A stretch of 64,000 nucleotides of DNA, taken from positions 2,232,001 to 2,296,000 of the forward strand of contig NZ_CP171225.1 in NCBI RefSeq assembly GCF_043226085.1, in the 5' to 3' direction. The stretch is from Amaricoccus sp003258405. GTDB lineage: Bacteria; Pseudomonadota; Alphaproteobacteria; Rhodobacterales; Rhodobacteraceae. Shown in pieces: positions 37,901-45,500 of this stretch (the first letter of the stretch is position 1; every line of letters begins with the position of its first letter). Both the position numbers and the translations under genes were made by a program. The notes below the pieces were generated by a model. The model ran no database searches and had not been told where the DNA came from. It was given only the letters and a program-made list of their open reading frames with translations.

Positions 37901-40571
37901 GCACGTCGCGGCAGATCATCGTGGCGGTGTCCGGGCCGACCCGGATCGAGGAGACACGATCGTTCATCCCGGCGATGCGGGTGCAGTCGGGGGTGTCGGC
38001 GTGGAGGATCCAGACCCGGCCCTTGAACTCGGGCTCCTCGTAGAACGCCACCTCGCCGGGCCAGAGCTCGGCGTTCGCCCGCTCGCGGGTGCGCACCAGC
38101 GCGTTCCTGATCCGGTAGCTCTGGCGCGCCTCGGCCGAGGCGATGTAGAGGTCGATCTCCGCGCCGCCCTCGCTCTCGCGGAGGCGCCAGGCATGCGCTG
38201 CATAGGTGGTGAAATCGAGCGAGGCGCCGGGCTCGAGCGTCCCGAAGCCCTGCTCCCGGCCGGCATGGTCGATCCAGAACACGTCGGCCCGGAGACCGGA
38301 GCCGTTGGCGAGGGTGAGCTCGACCTTGCGACCGCCATCGCGCGAGCGCGTCGGGGCGCCGGTCAGCATCAGGCGCTGCTCCTGGCGCAGCCCCACGGTG
38401 AAGCCCACGGGCTCGCCGCTCCGCTGGTCCCGCACGATCCAGGGATGGGTCATGAAGGTCTGCTGGCTATGGCTGGTGCGCGGCTCGAGCGTGGCGTATT
38501 TCTTCTCGCGGCCCTGATAGTCGACCCAGTAGACATCGAGCGTGAGCGGCGAGGTGTTGGCGAACTCGATGCGGGTCTCGACCTCGCTTGCCTCGGACTT
38601 GAGCACGATGTCGTGGTGCTGCCGGGGTTCGGCCGTGGTGATGAACATCGCGATCTTGTCGCCGCTGTGGGCCTGCCGGACGCGCCAGGGATGGGTCTCG
38701 AAGGTGTCGATCGCCACGCTCTCGCCCGGCGCGAGCGTCGCATAGCGCGTTTCCTTGCCGTCGTAGCCGATCCAGAACAGGTCCACCGTCCAGGCAAGCT
38801 TGTTGGCGAAGGTGACATTGGCCGCGACCTCGCCCTCCCGCGGCCTGAGGTCCGTGTCGTCGAGGGTGATGAGCGCATCCTCCCGGTCGCCCCAGGACCA
38901 GTCGAGGACCCGGCCCGACAGCCGGTCGCGCAGGATCCAGGGATGCGTCGCGTAGGTGCGGAAGCCGGTCGAGGCGCCGGGGCGCAGGCTGGCGTAGAGC
39001 TTCGGCCGGCCCTCGTAGTCCATCCAGTAGACATCGGCGGTCAGCAGGGTCCGGTTGGCGAAGCGGATGCCGGTCGGCTTGCGCGATTCGAGGCTGCGCA
39101 TGGTGAAGGCCATGCTCTGGGAGCGCTCGGGGCTCGCGGCATAGATCCCGACGAGGTGGCGGCCGAAGCGTTCGCGTGCCCGCCAGACATGGTGCTGCAG
39201 GGTCGGCTGCAGGTAGGTCTCACCGGGCCCGAGCCGGGCATAGTGCTTCTCGTTGCCGTCGAAATCGAGCCAGAGGATGTCGATGTCGAACGGGGTCTCG
39301 TTGCGCATCTCGACGGTCACCTCCGCCGTTTCCGGCTGCGAGCGGACATCGAGCGGCCGGATCTCGGCAGCGAGGTCGGTGTCGGCACCCCGGATGCGGC
39401 GGATGACGAGCCCGCTGATCGCATCGCGCAGCTCGATCTCGCGGCCTTCACCGACGCGCAGCGCCACCTCACTGCCATGCGGCAAACGGTGGAGCGGGTG
39501 AAAGACGCCGTCCTCGCCCGCGACGCCGACATCGAGCGTGAGCAGCGCACGGTTGGCGACGGTGAGGGTCGCGACCGCGCGGCCCTCGCGCGGCTGCGGC
39601 TCGAAGCTGCGCAGCCGGCCGGTTTCGGCCGAGGCGATGAGCAGGCTCAGCTCGCCGCCGTCGGCCAGATCGCGCAGCCGCCAGGGATGGCCGGCGAAGG
39701 TATCGAGCGTCACCTCGGCGCCGGGATCGAGCGTCGCGTAGTCCTTTTCAACGCCATCGAAACCGACCCAGAACAGCCGGCCGGTCTGTGTGCAGAGATT
39801 GCGCAGGACCGTGCGGCTCGGCATCGTGCCCGGCAGCGAACGGAGGGCGGCGGCATCCTCGACGATCTCCCCCGCCTCGAAGAGATTGGGGATGACGCGG
39901 ATCGGGGTGCCCGAGACGAGGTCGCGCAGGAGCCACGGATGGCTCGAGAAGGTCGGCTGCGTGACCGTCTCACCCGGCGCGAGCCGGTGGTAGACGACCG
40001 GCGCGCCCTCGAGATCGAGCCAGACCGCCTCGATATGCAGCGCCGAGCGGTTGGTGAAGGTCGCACTGACGGCGTGTTCGCTCCGGTATGTCTTCAACGC
40101 GATCTCGCAGGCCTGCTCCGCCGCGTCGGAGGCGATGTGAAAGCCGATCTCGGTGCCGCAATGGAGCGAACGGATGCGCCAGACATGTCCGGCAAAGCTG
40201 GATTGACGGTAGGTCTCGCCGGGGCGGAGGCTTGCATAGAGGGTTTCCTTGCCGTCGCCATCGACCCAGTAGACCCCGGCGGCCACGGGCGAGGCGTTGT
40301 GGAACGCGATCGCGACCGCGCTGCCGGTGCGGGCGGTGACGACATCGGAGCCGATCACGAAGCGGCTCGGCTCGGCCTGCGCCGCGGTTTCGGCAAGCCT
40401 TTCCCCGGACGCCGCGTCGCGGACCAGCCATCTGTGACCCTCATAGGTCGACTGGGTGTAGAGGCCGTAGGGTCCGAGGCTCGCGTAACGGGTCTCCTCC
40501 CCCTCGAAATTGATCCAGAACACATCCACGGACAAAGCTGTGGCATTGCAGAATGTAATTTCGGTCGACAC
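34905..40571 (-). CDS. Giant protein with ten tandem VHL beta-domain-like repeats, a beta/gamma-crystallin-like module and a helical/hydrophobic C-terminal half
   Basis: A 1888-residue protein with no signal peptide. Residues 1-807 hold ten repeats of about 60 residues (starts near 1, 84, 166, 251, 333, 416, 497, 582, 665, 748). They share the plan F-x-N-x-S, W-I/V-D-F/Y-x-G-x-E-x-x-Y-A-x-L-x-P-G, T-F/Y-x-x-H-P-W-x-x-R-D, closely resembling the human VHL beta domain. Repeat 5 is degenerate. Residues 838-925 look like a beta/gamma-crystallin domain (VAFYEEPEFKGRVWIL, M-N-D-R-V-S-S-I-R-V). From 1130 to 1530 the chain is amphipathic helix. Hydrophobic segments near 1552-1571, 1684-1702, 1743-1763, 1779-1800 and 1849-1866 could insert in membrane. 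GTG start has GGGGGA upstream. It may be a binding protein or toxin; function is unknown. It is coupled to the S8 peptidase. Confidence 0.9.
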   Translation of the reverse strand: MSTEITFCNATALSVDVFWINFEGEETRYASLGPYGLYTQSTYEGHRWLVRDAASGERLAETAAQAEPSRFVIGSDVVTARTGSAVAIAFHNASPVAAGVYWVDGDGKETLYASLRPGETYRQSSFAGHVWRIRSLHCGTEIGFHIASDAAEQACEIALKTYRSEHAVSATFTNRSALHIEAVWLDLEGAPVVYHRLAPGETVTQPTFSSHPWLLRDLVSGTPIRVIPNLFEAGEIVEDAAALRSLPGTMPSRTVLRNLCTQTGRLFWVGFDGVEKDYATLDPGAEVTLDTFAGHPWRLRDLADGGELSLLIASAETGRLRSFEPQPREGRAVATLTVANRALLTLDVGVAGEDGVFHPLHRLPHGSEVALRVGEGREIELRDAISGLVIRRIRGADTDLAAEIRPLDVRSQPETAEVTVEMRNETPFDIDILWLDFDGNEKHYARLGPGETYLQPTLQHHVWRARERFGRHLVGIYAASPERSQSMAFTMRSLESRKPTGIRFANRTLLTADVYWMDYEGRPKLYASLRPGASTGFRTYATHPWILRDRLSGRVLDWSWGDREDALITLDDTDLRPREGEVAANVTFANKLAWTVDLFWIGYDGKETRYATLAPGESVAIDTFETHPWRVRQAHSGDKIAMFITTAEPRQHHDIVLKSEASEVETRIEFANTSPLTLDVYWVDYQGREKKYATLEPRTSHSQQTFMTHPWIVRDQRSGEPVGFTVGLRQEQRLMLTGAPTRSRDGGRKVELTLANGSGLRADVFWIDHAGREQGFGTLEPGASLDFTTYAAHAWRLRESEGGAEIDLYIASAEARQSYRIRNALVRTRERANAELWPGEVAFYEEPEFKGRVWILHADTPDCTRIAGMNDRVSSIRVGPDTATMICRDVRYGGTNDVIYMDTPSLADGDVGLNAISSATILSTPPLAACRFSATSRLTEDMAVTGGEVVRSPVLRTMLTLPPLSGAVDVWATEELRIRANGQSHLIDPVRPARLSVNEIGKLEILVDPEAIGGGALMLRTPAMAPRERVFVFPDADLHSKILAMEDDALWRDRTRLGLSASLTEADAVHAGRALKSLSSTVPAAHRALSHGTSADRFTIADAMSYDRWKLELGGAGKTLFRPAGREEIAAAAAGAIRVNEMAGQGFLDFLEDGASAVGGFFVETIPKAARTVAKETEEFIVEDVPGALEDAGRTVVRTVTPIGREIAKTATKVWDDSVGWVERTADDVVEGVVDGVNAVKRSAKQFASDIKDAYDELDKDVLKGLAMAAKAVLRVTMDIGGVVYQFIADTIEVVGKVFCKVLDGIGIGLGKLVRVFMDLFDTDGVLELHDALIEKINGGIDLAEGAVRTMKGMTATWLGDLQSQILEGFDSAIDQLGGGDIARIDRDQPQDRSEAIDKLDWLMSKLTGSGDDGGGEAPEANPFLKGIAGAAPAGAMSKFGSVIEPLIEKLEAFVESDFGIVLDAFGDSIALFRAALANPSRAPELVLSGVLSLAKGLAVTGISLIEAIADLLFDAFIAALELLKTALNTRLEIPFLTAFYESMTGRELSAMSLVAFLVAVPASIIGRITLGRQIRLRSQTAALSLSKEEKEVREEKQAWAVVYGSCHLCLNGFDLFYDISGAKIQKAPADNKAFEMHEIPSKVNTGGGEWAIAGEVVEMVPVATPVPASHYLNPPAGSRAGKGMALAKLGVIVVGSLAQVAGNPTGAVSGLKSSEIGNGLRGLAPDGSRLPALEAERARYGSIIWTYQWLYVAMGVVDFGFSASEAFGGKGGGKATEYGLPIATTLIGIVHMGLMSKFVNTDQHAEEWSASGSKFTTRVLERRRYGWLMDTFPAVTKVLALNELNRGTLYIPLAIHASLFVTYGHIGEASSYFARSRVPVDDAAFDL
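38151..40571 (-). repeat. Coding array of ten VHL beta-domain-like repeats
   Basis: The first 807 codons of the giant gene. The repeats are diverged at DNA level but alike in protein. Residues matching the human hydroxyproline pocket (Trp88, Tyr98, Ser111, His115, Trp117) appear as W/Y/T-or-S/H/W in repeats 1-4 and 6-9. Examples: repeat 1 at W19, Y29, T42, H46, W48; repeat 9 at W682, Y692, T705, H709, W711. Repeat 10 has Phe776 for Tyr; repeat 5 has lost the set. Confidence 0.85.
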
Positions 40572-41030
40572 CGTTCAATCCCCCGCGCGCGGCAACACGC
40601 CGGCCGATACAACAGGGCGGCGGCTGCTCAAGTTTTTATTGTGTAGAACAGACAGTCGAATAATGATTTCTCGATTGCAAAGATTTTCTGGCCCTCGTGC
40701 CACAGTTTATTTCAACGATACGTTGTCGTTTCGTATTCCTGATTTCGAATTATTTGCGGGAGGAAGGAAGGATCCGGCATCGCGATATTGCGTGACACCT
40801 GGGGCGTGATTGCGGGGGTCGACCCCACGGTCTCCATCGTGAACGAGTCAAACCGATTTCGAGATTGCTCTGGTGCTTCGCGTTGCCCCCTCCCCCAGAG
40901 TCCGCGGCATTGACCCTGCAACCATCGCGGCAAACTGCCGATGCGGCGGGGATTTCGGGGAGAGTGCGCACTTTCGGGCGACAGGGGTCCAGCAGGTGCT
41001 GGCGCAGGCTGCAGGATCGGTCGGGCCCGG
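40572..41030. other. AT-rich intergenic region upstream of the VHL-repeat gene
   Basis: About 460 bases with no gene. From about 40620 to 40760 it is clearly AT-richer than the genome (stretches like AGTTTTTATTG, AATAATGATTTC, TTCGAATTATTTG), which is typical of a regulated or horizontally acquired promoter. A 12-base perfect palindrome GGGGTCGACCCC is at 40815-40826. It should carry the promoter of the VHL-repeat gene on the minus strand; no -35/-10 pair was convincing. Confidence 0.6.
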
Positions 41031-41085
41031 TTGACAGCGCGCGTCGGATCGGGTTATGACACCGATGACATGACATCGGTGTCAT
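41031..41085 (+). promoter_or_regulatory. Promoter and overlapping LacI-type operator of the sugar operon
   Basis: TTGACA (41031-41036), 17-base spacer, TTATGA (41054-41059): a near-consensus sigma-70 promoter. The operator is a perfect inverted repeat, ATGACACCGATG (41056-41067) and CATCGGTGTCAT (41074-41085), 6-base spacer, covering the -10 and the expected start point. Binding would block transcription of lacI and everything after it. Confidence 0.85.
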
Positions 41086-41122
41086 GAATCGACAGCACGA
41101 TCGCTCTGGAGCGGAGGGGGCC

Positions 41123-42199
41123 TTGGCAACCATCTATGACGTCGCGAGGGAGGCCGGGGTCTCGGCAAAGACCGTGTCGCGCGTGCTCAACAGCGATGCC
41201 CCGGTCAACGCGAAGACCCGCGAGCGTGTCATGCGCGCCATGGATGCGCTCGGCTACGTGCCGTCGCAGGCCGCGCGGATGATGCGCTCGAACCAGTCCG
41301 GGCTCGTGGGGCTCATCACCGGAGCAATCTCGGGTTCGCCGGACCCGACCGAAGCGTCGGGCCTTCCCGATCTCTACATCGTGCAGGCGATCCAGAAGAT
41401 GATGGCCGCAAGCGGCAAGATCCTGATGATCGCGGACACCGGCGGCGACTCTGGCAAGGTGCCCACGCTGGCGCGTGCCTTCGCGCAGCACCGGGTCGAG
41501 GGGCTGGTCTATGTGGCCGACTATCATCGCGAGGTGACGATCGACCTGTCGATCGCCGGATGCCCCGTTGTGCTCGCGAACTGCTTCGATGCGAAGGGCA
41601 CGAAAGCCATTCTGCCGGACGACCGCGCCTGCCAGGCCGCGCTTGTCGCGCGCATCCTCGAGAGTGGCCATCGGCGGATCGGGTTTCTGACCCTCGACCC
41701 GGCGATGGCGGCCGTCAACCTTCGCGTCGAGGGCTACCGCGATGCGATCGGCGCCGCAGGGCTTGCAGACGATCCGCGGCTCGTCGTCACGGCGCACGAC
41801 CAGAGCCAGGAGCTTGCCAGCGACACGCTGACCCGCGCCCTGGACCGACTGCTGGAGCTCGAGACACCGCCGAGCGTGATCTGCTGCGGCAACGACGAGA
41901 TGGCGATGCGGGTCTACGGGATCCTGCGGACGCGGGGCTTGCGCGTCCCCGAGGACATCTCGGTCGCGGGCTTCGACAACCACCGGCCGATCGCCGAGAT
42001 GCTCTACCCGCCACTCACCACGGTCGAGCTGCCCTATCAGGAGATGGGCCGGCGCGCGGCGGATACCCTCATGGGCATGATCGCGGGCGAGACGCCCGAT
42101 CCACGCCCCACCCTGGTCTCCGGCCCCGTCGTCTGGCGGGCTTCGGTGACCGACATGACCCCAAAGCATAACCTGAACCAAGGGAGGAACACTCAATGA
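41123..42199 (+). CDS. LacI family transcriptional repressor of the sugar operon
   Basis: A 358-residue LacI-type repressor: N-terminal HTH (T-I-Y-D-V-A-R-E-A-G-V-S at residues 3-14, then T-V-S-R-V-L-N), hinge helix, and a periplasmic-binding-like effector domain with ICCGNDEMAMRVYG and ISVAGFDNH. The start is TTG 41123, because GGAGGGGG sits 5 bases before it and it gives the usual x-T-I-Y-D-V-A beginning. An ATG at 41084 in the same frame lies inside the operator and has no ribosome site. It is the first gene of its own operon, so it autoregulates, and its ATGA overlap couples it to the binding-protein gene. Confidence 0.93.
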   Translation: MATIYDVAREAGVSAKTVSRVLNSDAPVNAKTRERVMRAMDALGYVPSQAARMMRSNQSGLVGLITGAISGSPDPTEASGLPDLYIVQAIQKMMAASGKILMIADTGGDSGKVPTLARAFAQHRVEGLVYVADYHREVTIDLSIAGCPVVLANCFDAKGTKAILPDDRACQAALVARILESGHRRIGFLTLDPAMAAVNLRVEGYRDAIGAAGLADDPRLVVTAHDQSQELASDTLTRALDRLLELETPPSVICCGNDEMAMRVYGILRTRGLRVPEDISVAGFDNHRPIAEMLYPPLTTVELPYQEMGRRAADTLMGMIAGETPDPRPTLVSGPVVWRASVTDMTPKHNLNQGRNTQ

Positions 42200-43461
42200 T
42201 CAGGACCGCAACCAGGATCGCCCTCGGCACCGTCTCGGCCTCGATGCTGCTGTCAGGCGCAGCGATGGCCCAGACCGAGCTCACCATGTGGAGCCACGGC
42301 GCGGGCAATGATGTCGAGATCAAGGTGCTCAACCAGATCATCTCGGACTTCAACGCCTCGCAGGACGACTACAAGGTCGTGTTCGAGTCCTTTCCCCAGG
42401 GCAGCTACAACGACTCCGTCGTCGCCGCGGCCCTTGCCGGCAACCTGCCGTGCATCCTCGATGTCGACGGCCCCGTGCTACCGAACTGGGTCTGGGCGGG
42501 ATACCTTCAGCCGCTCCAGATCGACGAGAGCAAGATCGAGACCTTTCTGCCCGGCACCAAGGGCTACTGGAACGATCAGCTCTACGGCATCGGCTTCTGG
42601 GACGCGGCGGTGGCGCTTTTCGCGCGCAAGTCGGATCTCGAGGCATGGGGCCTCCGGATGCCGACCGTCGACGAGCCCTGGACCAAGGATGAGTTCATGG
42701 CCGCGCTCGATGCGGCCAAGGAGAGCGGCAAATACGAGTTTCCGCTCGATCTCGGCATGAACGACCAGGGCGAGTGGTATCCCTACGCCTTCTCGCCGTT
42801 CCTGGAGAGCTTCGGCGGCGACATCGTGGATCGCACGACCTACCAGACCGCCGAAGGCGCGCTGAACGGCGATGCGGCGATCGAATTCGGCGAATGGTGG
42901 CAGAGCCTCTTCGAGGACGGCTATGCGCCCGGCCCGGCGGAAGATCCGGCCGACCAGGCGACCGGCTTCATCAACGGCAAGTTCGCCTTCCAGTGGAACG
43001 GCAACTGGCGTGCGGTGGCGACCATGGCGGAAGTCGATGACGTCGTCTTCCTGCCGGCTCCCGATTTCGGCCATGGCAACATCATCGGCGCCGCCTCGTG
43101 GCAATACGCCATCTCGGCGACCTGCCCGAACCCCGAGGGCGCGAATGCCTTCATCGAATTTGCCCTCGACGACAAGTATCTGGCCGCCTTCTCCGAAGGC
43201 ATGGGCCTGATCCCGTCGACGCCCACCGCCGCCGAGATGACGGAGATGTATGCCGAAGGCGGGCCGCTCGCGACCTTCTACGACCTCTCCGCAAAGCAGG
43301 CCATGGTGCGCCCGGTGACGCCCGGCTACGTGGTTCAGGCGAAGGTCTTCACCAAGGCGCTGGCCGATATCGCCAACGGTGCCGATGTGGCCGACACGCT
43401 CGACGCTGCGGTGGACGAGATCGACAGCAACATCGAGAACAACCAGGGCTACGGCCACTGA
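42196..43461 (+). CDS. Sugar ABC transporter substrate-binding protein (family 1)
   Basis: A 421-residue periplasmic binding protein with a signal peptide (cleavage predicted after AMA at about residue 25). The mature part begins TELTMWSHGAGND and has the family 1 pattern (Y-N-D-S-V-V-A-A-A-L-A-G-N-L-P-C-I-L-D-V, W-N-G-N-W, later G-A-N-A-F-I-E-F). Several Trp residues line a probable oligosaccharide site. With the glycosidase downstream, a sucrose- or fructose-containing sugar is the likely ligand. An intraoperon hairpin follows and may raise its mRNA level relative to the permeases. Confidence 0.93.
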   Translation: MIRTATRIALGTVSASMLLSGAAMAQTELTMWSHGAGNDVEIKVLNQIISDFNASQDDYKVVFESFPQGSYNDSVVAAALAGNLPCILDVDGPVLPNWVWAGYLQPLQIDESKIETFLPGTKGYWNDQLYGIGFWDAAVALFARKSDLEAWGLRMPTVDEPWTKDEFMAALDAAKESGKYEFPLDLGMNDQGEWYPYAFSPFLESFGGDIVDRTTYQTAEGALNGDAAIEFGEWWQSLFEDGYAPGPAEDPADQATGFINGKFAFQWNGNWRAVATMAEVDDVVFLPAPDFGHGNIIGAASWQYAISATCPNPEGANAFIEFALDDKYLAAFSEGMGLIPSTPTAAEMTEMYAEGGPLATFYDLSAKQAMVRPVTPGYVVQAKVFTKALADIANGADVADTLDAAVDEIDSNIENNQGYGH

Positions 43462-43479
43462 CCGGCGCCGGGTGACAGT

Positions 43480-43499
43480 GGGGCGGTTCGCGCCGCCCC
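43480..43499 (+). promoter_or_regulatory. Intraoperon hairpin after the binding-protein gene
   Basis: GGGGCGG (43480-43486) and CCGCCCC (43493-43499), loop TTCGCG. Such hairpins commonly protect the upstream binding-protein mRNA or lower read-through into the permease genes. Confidence 0.5.
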
Positions 43500-43539
43500 C
43501 TCTCCCCTGCCTTGATCCAAACTCCATGGAGGATTTCCG

Positions 43540-44610
43540 ATGGCCAGTAGGCTGACACGGTCAAACCGTGCGGGTTGGCTGTTCGCGCTCCCCGGCTTCT
43601 CGCTCCTGTTCCTGTTCATCATCATCCCGTTCTTCTTCGCGTTCTGGCTGTCGCTGACCAACCAGCGGCTGGTGTCGCCGAACCCTGCCGAGTTCGTGGG
43701 CCTCGAGAACTATCGCAAGCTTCTGAGCGTCGCCGTCGTGACGCTGGAGCCCGAACGGGACGAGGCGGGCCAGATCGAGCGGGACAGTGACGGCGCGATC
43801 AAGTACCCGCGCGTCCGCACGATCACCCGCAACAGTGACAATCCGCAGTATCGCGGCATGGGCGAGTGGTTCCGATGGCACTCGGGCGACAACGCAAAGG
43901 TCGTGATCGCCTCGGATGTCGTCTTCATGAAGGCACTGACGAACACGCTGATCTTCGCGCTGTTCATCGTGCCACTCCAGGGTGGGGGCGCGCTGCTCCT
44001 TGCGTTGCTGATCAATCAGAAGCTGCGGGGGATCAATGCGTTCCGCACGATCTACTTCCTGCCCGTGGTGGTCTCGATCGTGGTGATCTCGCTCCTCTGG
44101 CGCTTCATCTACGACGGTGACGACGGCTTGCTGAACAGCCTCCTCGGCATGCTGAGCTTCGGGCTCTTCGAGCCGGTCGACTGGCTCGGGCGCACCGACA
44201 CGGCGCTCGGCTCGATCATCGTCATGTCCGCCTGGCAGGCGGTCGGGTTCCACATGGTGATCTGGCTCGCCGGGTTGCAGACGATCTCGCCGACGCTCTA
44301 CGAGGCCGCGGCCATCGAGGGTTCGAGCCGGTGGCAGACCTTTCGTTACGTCACCTGGCCCGGCCTGCGGAACACGGCCGTGCTCGTGCTGATCGTCATC
44401 ACCATGCAGGCCTTCGCGCTCTTCGCGCAGATCAACGTCATGACCAACGGCGGGCCGCTCGACAGCACCCAGACCCTCGTCTTCCAGGCCGTCGAACGCG
44501 GTTATGGCAAGCAGGACATCTCCGGCGGATCGGTGATCTCGGTGGTTCTGTTCCTGCTCGTGCTGCTGATCTCCGCCGTTCAGGGCATTCTTACCAGGGA
44601 GCGCAAGTAA
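43540..44610 (+). CDS. Sugar ABC transporter permease (MalF/UgpA-like)
   Basis: A 356-residue inner-membrane permease with about six helices. It has the cytoplasmic EAA loop (LYEAAAIEGSSRWQTFRYVT with I-x-G replaced by a W-P-G-L ending), which contacts the ATPase. Between the first and second helices is a long charged periplasmic insert (about residues 60-125) that includes R-D-E-A-G-Q-I-E and R-G-M-G-E-W-F-R-W, as in MalF-type larger permeases. It pairs with the next gene; stop and next start overlap (TAATG). Confidence 0.93.
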   Translation: MASRLTRSNRAGWLFALPGFSLLFLFIIIPFFFAFWLSLTNQRLVSPNPAEFVGLENYRKLLSVAVVTLEPERDEAGQIERDSDGAIKYPRVRTITRNSDNPQYRGMGEWFRWHSGDNAKVVIASDVVFMKALTNTLIFALFIVPLQGGGALLLALLINQKLRGINAFRTIYFLPVVVSIVVISLLWRFIYDGDDGLLNSLLGMLSFGLFEPVDWLGRTDTALGSIIVMSAWQAVGFHMVIWLAGLQTISPTLYEAAAIEGSSRWQTFRYVTWPGLRNTAVLVLIVITMQAFALFAQINVMTNGGPLDSTQTLVFQAVERGYGKQDISGGSVISVVLFLLVLLISAVQGILTRERK

Positions 44611-45491
44611 TGGCCCTCGTTTCAGCCGAGAACCGCGGATTGAGACTGGCGTCGCGCTACGCGACCCTGATCGTCGTGGCGCTGGTCTTCATGTTCCCGC
44701 TCGTCTTCATGGTGGTCTCGAGCCTCAAGCCGGACCAGCAGCTCCTGAGCGACACCTCCAGCCTGCGGGCCTTCCTGCCGGTCGGCGACATCAGCCTCGA
44801 CAACTACTATGCGGCATTCGAGCGGGCGCCGATCGGCCGCTTCATGCTCAACTCGATGTTCGTGACCGTGACCACGGTCATCCTGTCGATCCTGCTCTGC
44901 TCGATGGCGGCGTTCTCCTTCGTCTTCCTCGAATGGCGCGGGCGCAACGTGCTGCTGACCGTGATCCTCGCCACGCTGATCATCCCGTTCGAGACCATCG
45001 CCGTGCCGCTTCTGCTCTTCGTCTCGAAGCTGCCCTGGCTCGGGACGGACGGGGTGCACTGGGGCTGGCTCAACACCTACCGCGTGCAGATCGTGCCGTG
45101 GATCGTGGACGGGCTGACGATCTTCCTCTTCGTGCAGTTCTTCAAGGATCTGCCGCGAGAGCTGATCGAGGCGGCGCGCGTCGAGGGCGCAAGCTGGATG
45201 ATGATCTACCGGCGGATCGTGATGCCGCTCTCGGGGCCGGTGCTGGCCACGGCCGCGATCCTGAAGTGCCTGAAGATGTACAACGATCAGTATCTCTGGC
45301 CGCTGATCGTCGTGCAGGACGAGGCGCATCGTCCGGTCATGGTCGGGCTGGGCTACTTCTTCCAGCTCCAGATCGCCTGGGGCGAGGTCATGGCGTATCT
45401 CACGCTGATCTCCGTCCCCGTCATCGCCTTTTATCTCATCATGCAACGCGCCTTCATCTCGTCGATCGCATCGACCGGCGTGAAGGGTTGA
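44610..45491 (+). CDS. Sugar ABC transporter permease (MalG/UgpE-like)
   Basis: A 293-residue second permease with six hydrophobic helices and the EAA motif LIEAARVEGASWMMIYRRIV about 90 residues from the C-terminus. ATG 44610 shares its A with the upstream TAA stop, which gives the expected short N-terminus (MALVSAENRGLRLASRYATL). The longer frame from 44331 lies inside the first permease gene. It forms the translocation pore with its partner. Confidence 0.93.
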   Translation: MALVSAENRGLRLASRYATLIVVALVFMFPLVFMVVSSLKPDQQLLSDTSSLRAFLPVGDISLDNYYAAFERAPIGRFMLNSMFVTVTTVILSILLCSMAAFSFVFLEWRGRNVLLTVILATLIIPFETIAVPLLLFVSKLPWLGTDGVHWGWLNTYRVQIVPWIVDGLTIFLFVQFFKDLPRELIEAARVEGASWMMIYRRIVMPLSGPVLATAAILKCLKMYNDQYLWPLIVVQDEAHRPVMVGLGYFFQLQIAWGEVMAYLTLISVPVIAFYLIMQRAFISSIASTGVKG

Positions 45492-45500
45492 GGAGCAATC

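Noticed and set aside
34758..40646. Plus-strand frames of 861 and 1094 codons over the VHL-repeat gene
   Set aside because: They are antisense shadows. The minus-strand frame has a ribosome site and clear repeats; the plus frames have neither.
40815..40826. Palindrome GGGGTCGACCCC as an operator
   Set aside because: It is short, GC-rich and of a kind expected by chance in this composition; no promoter element was found to pair with it.
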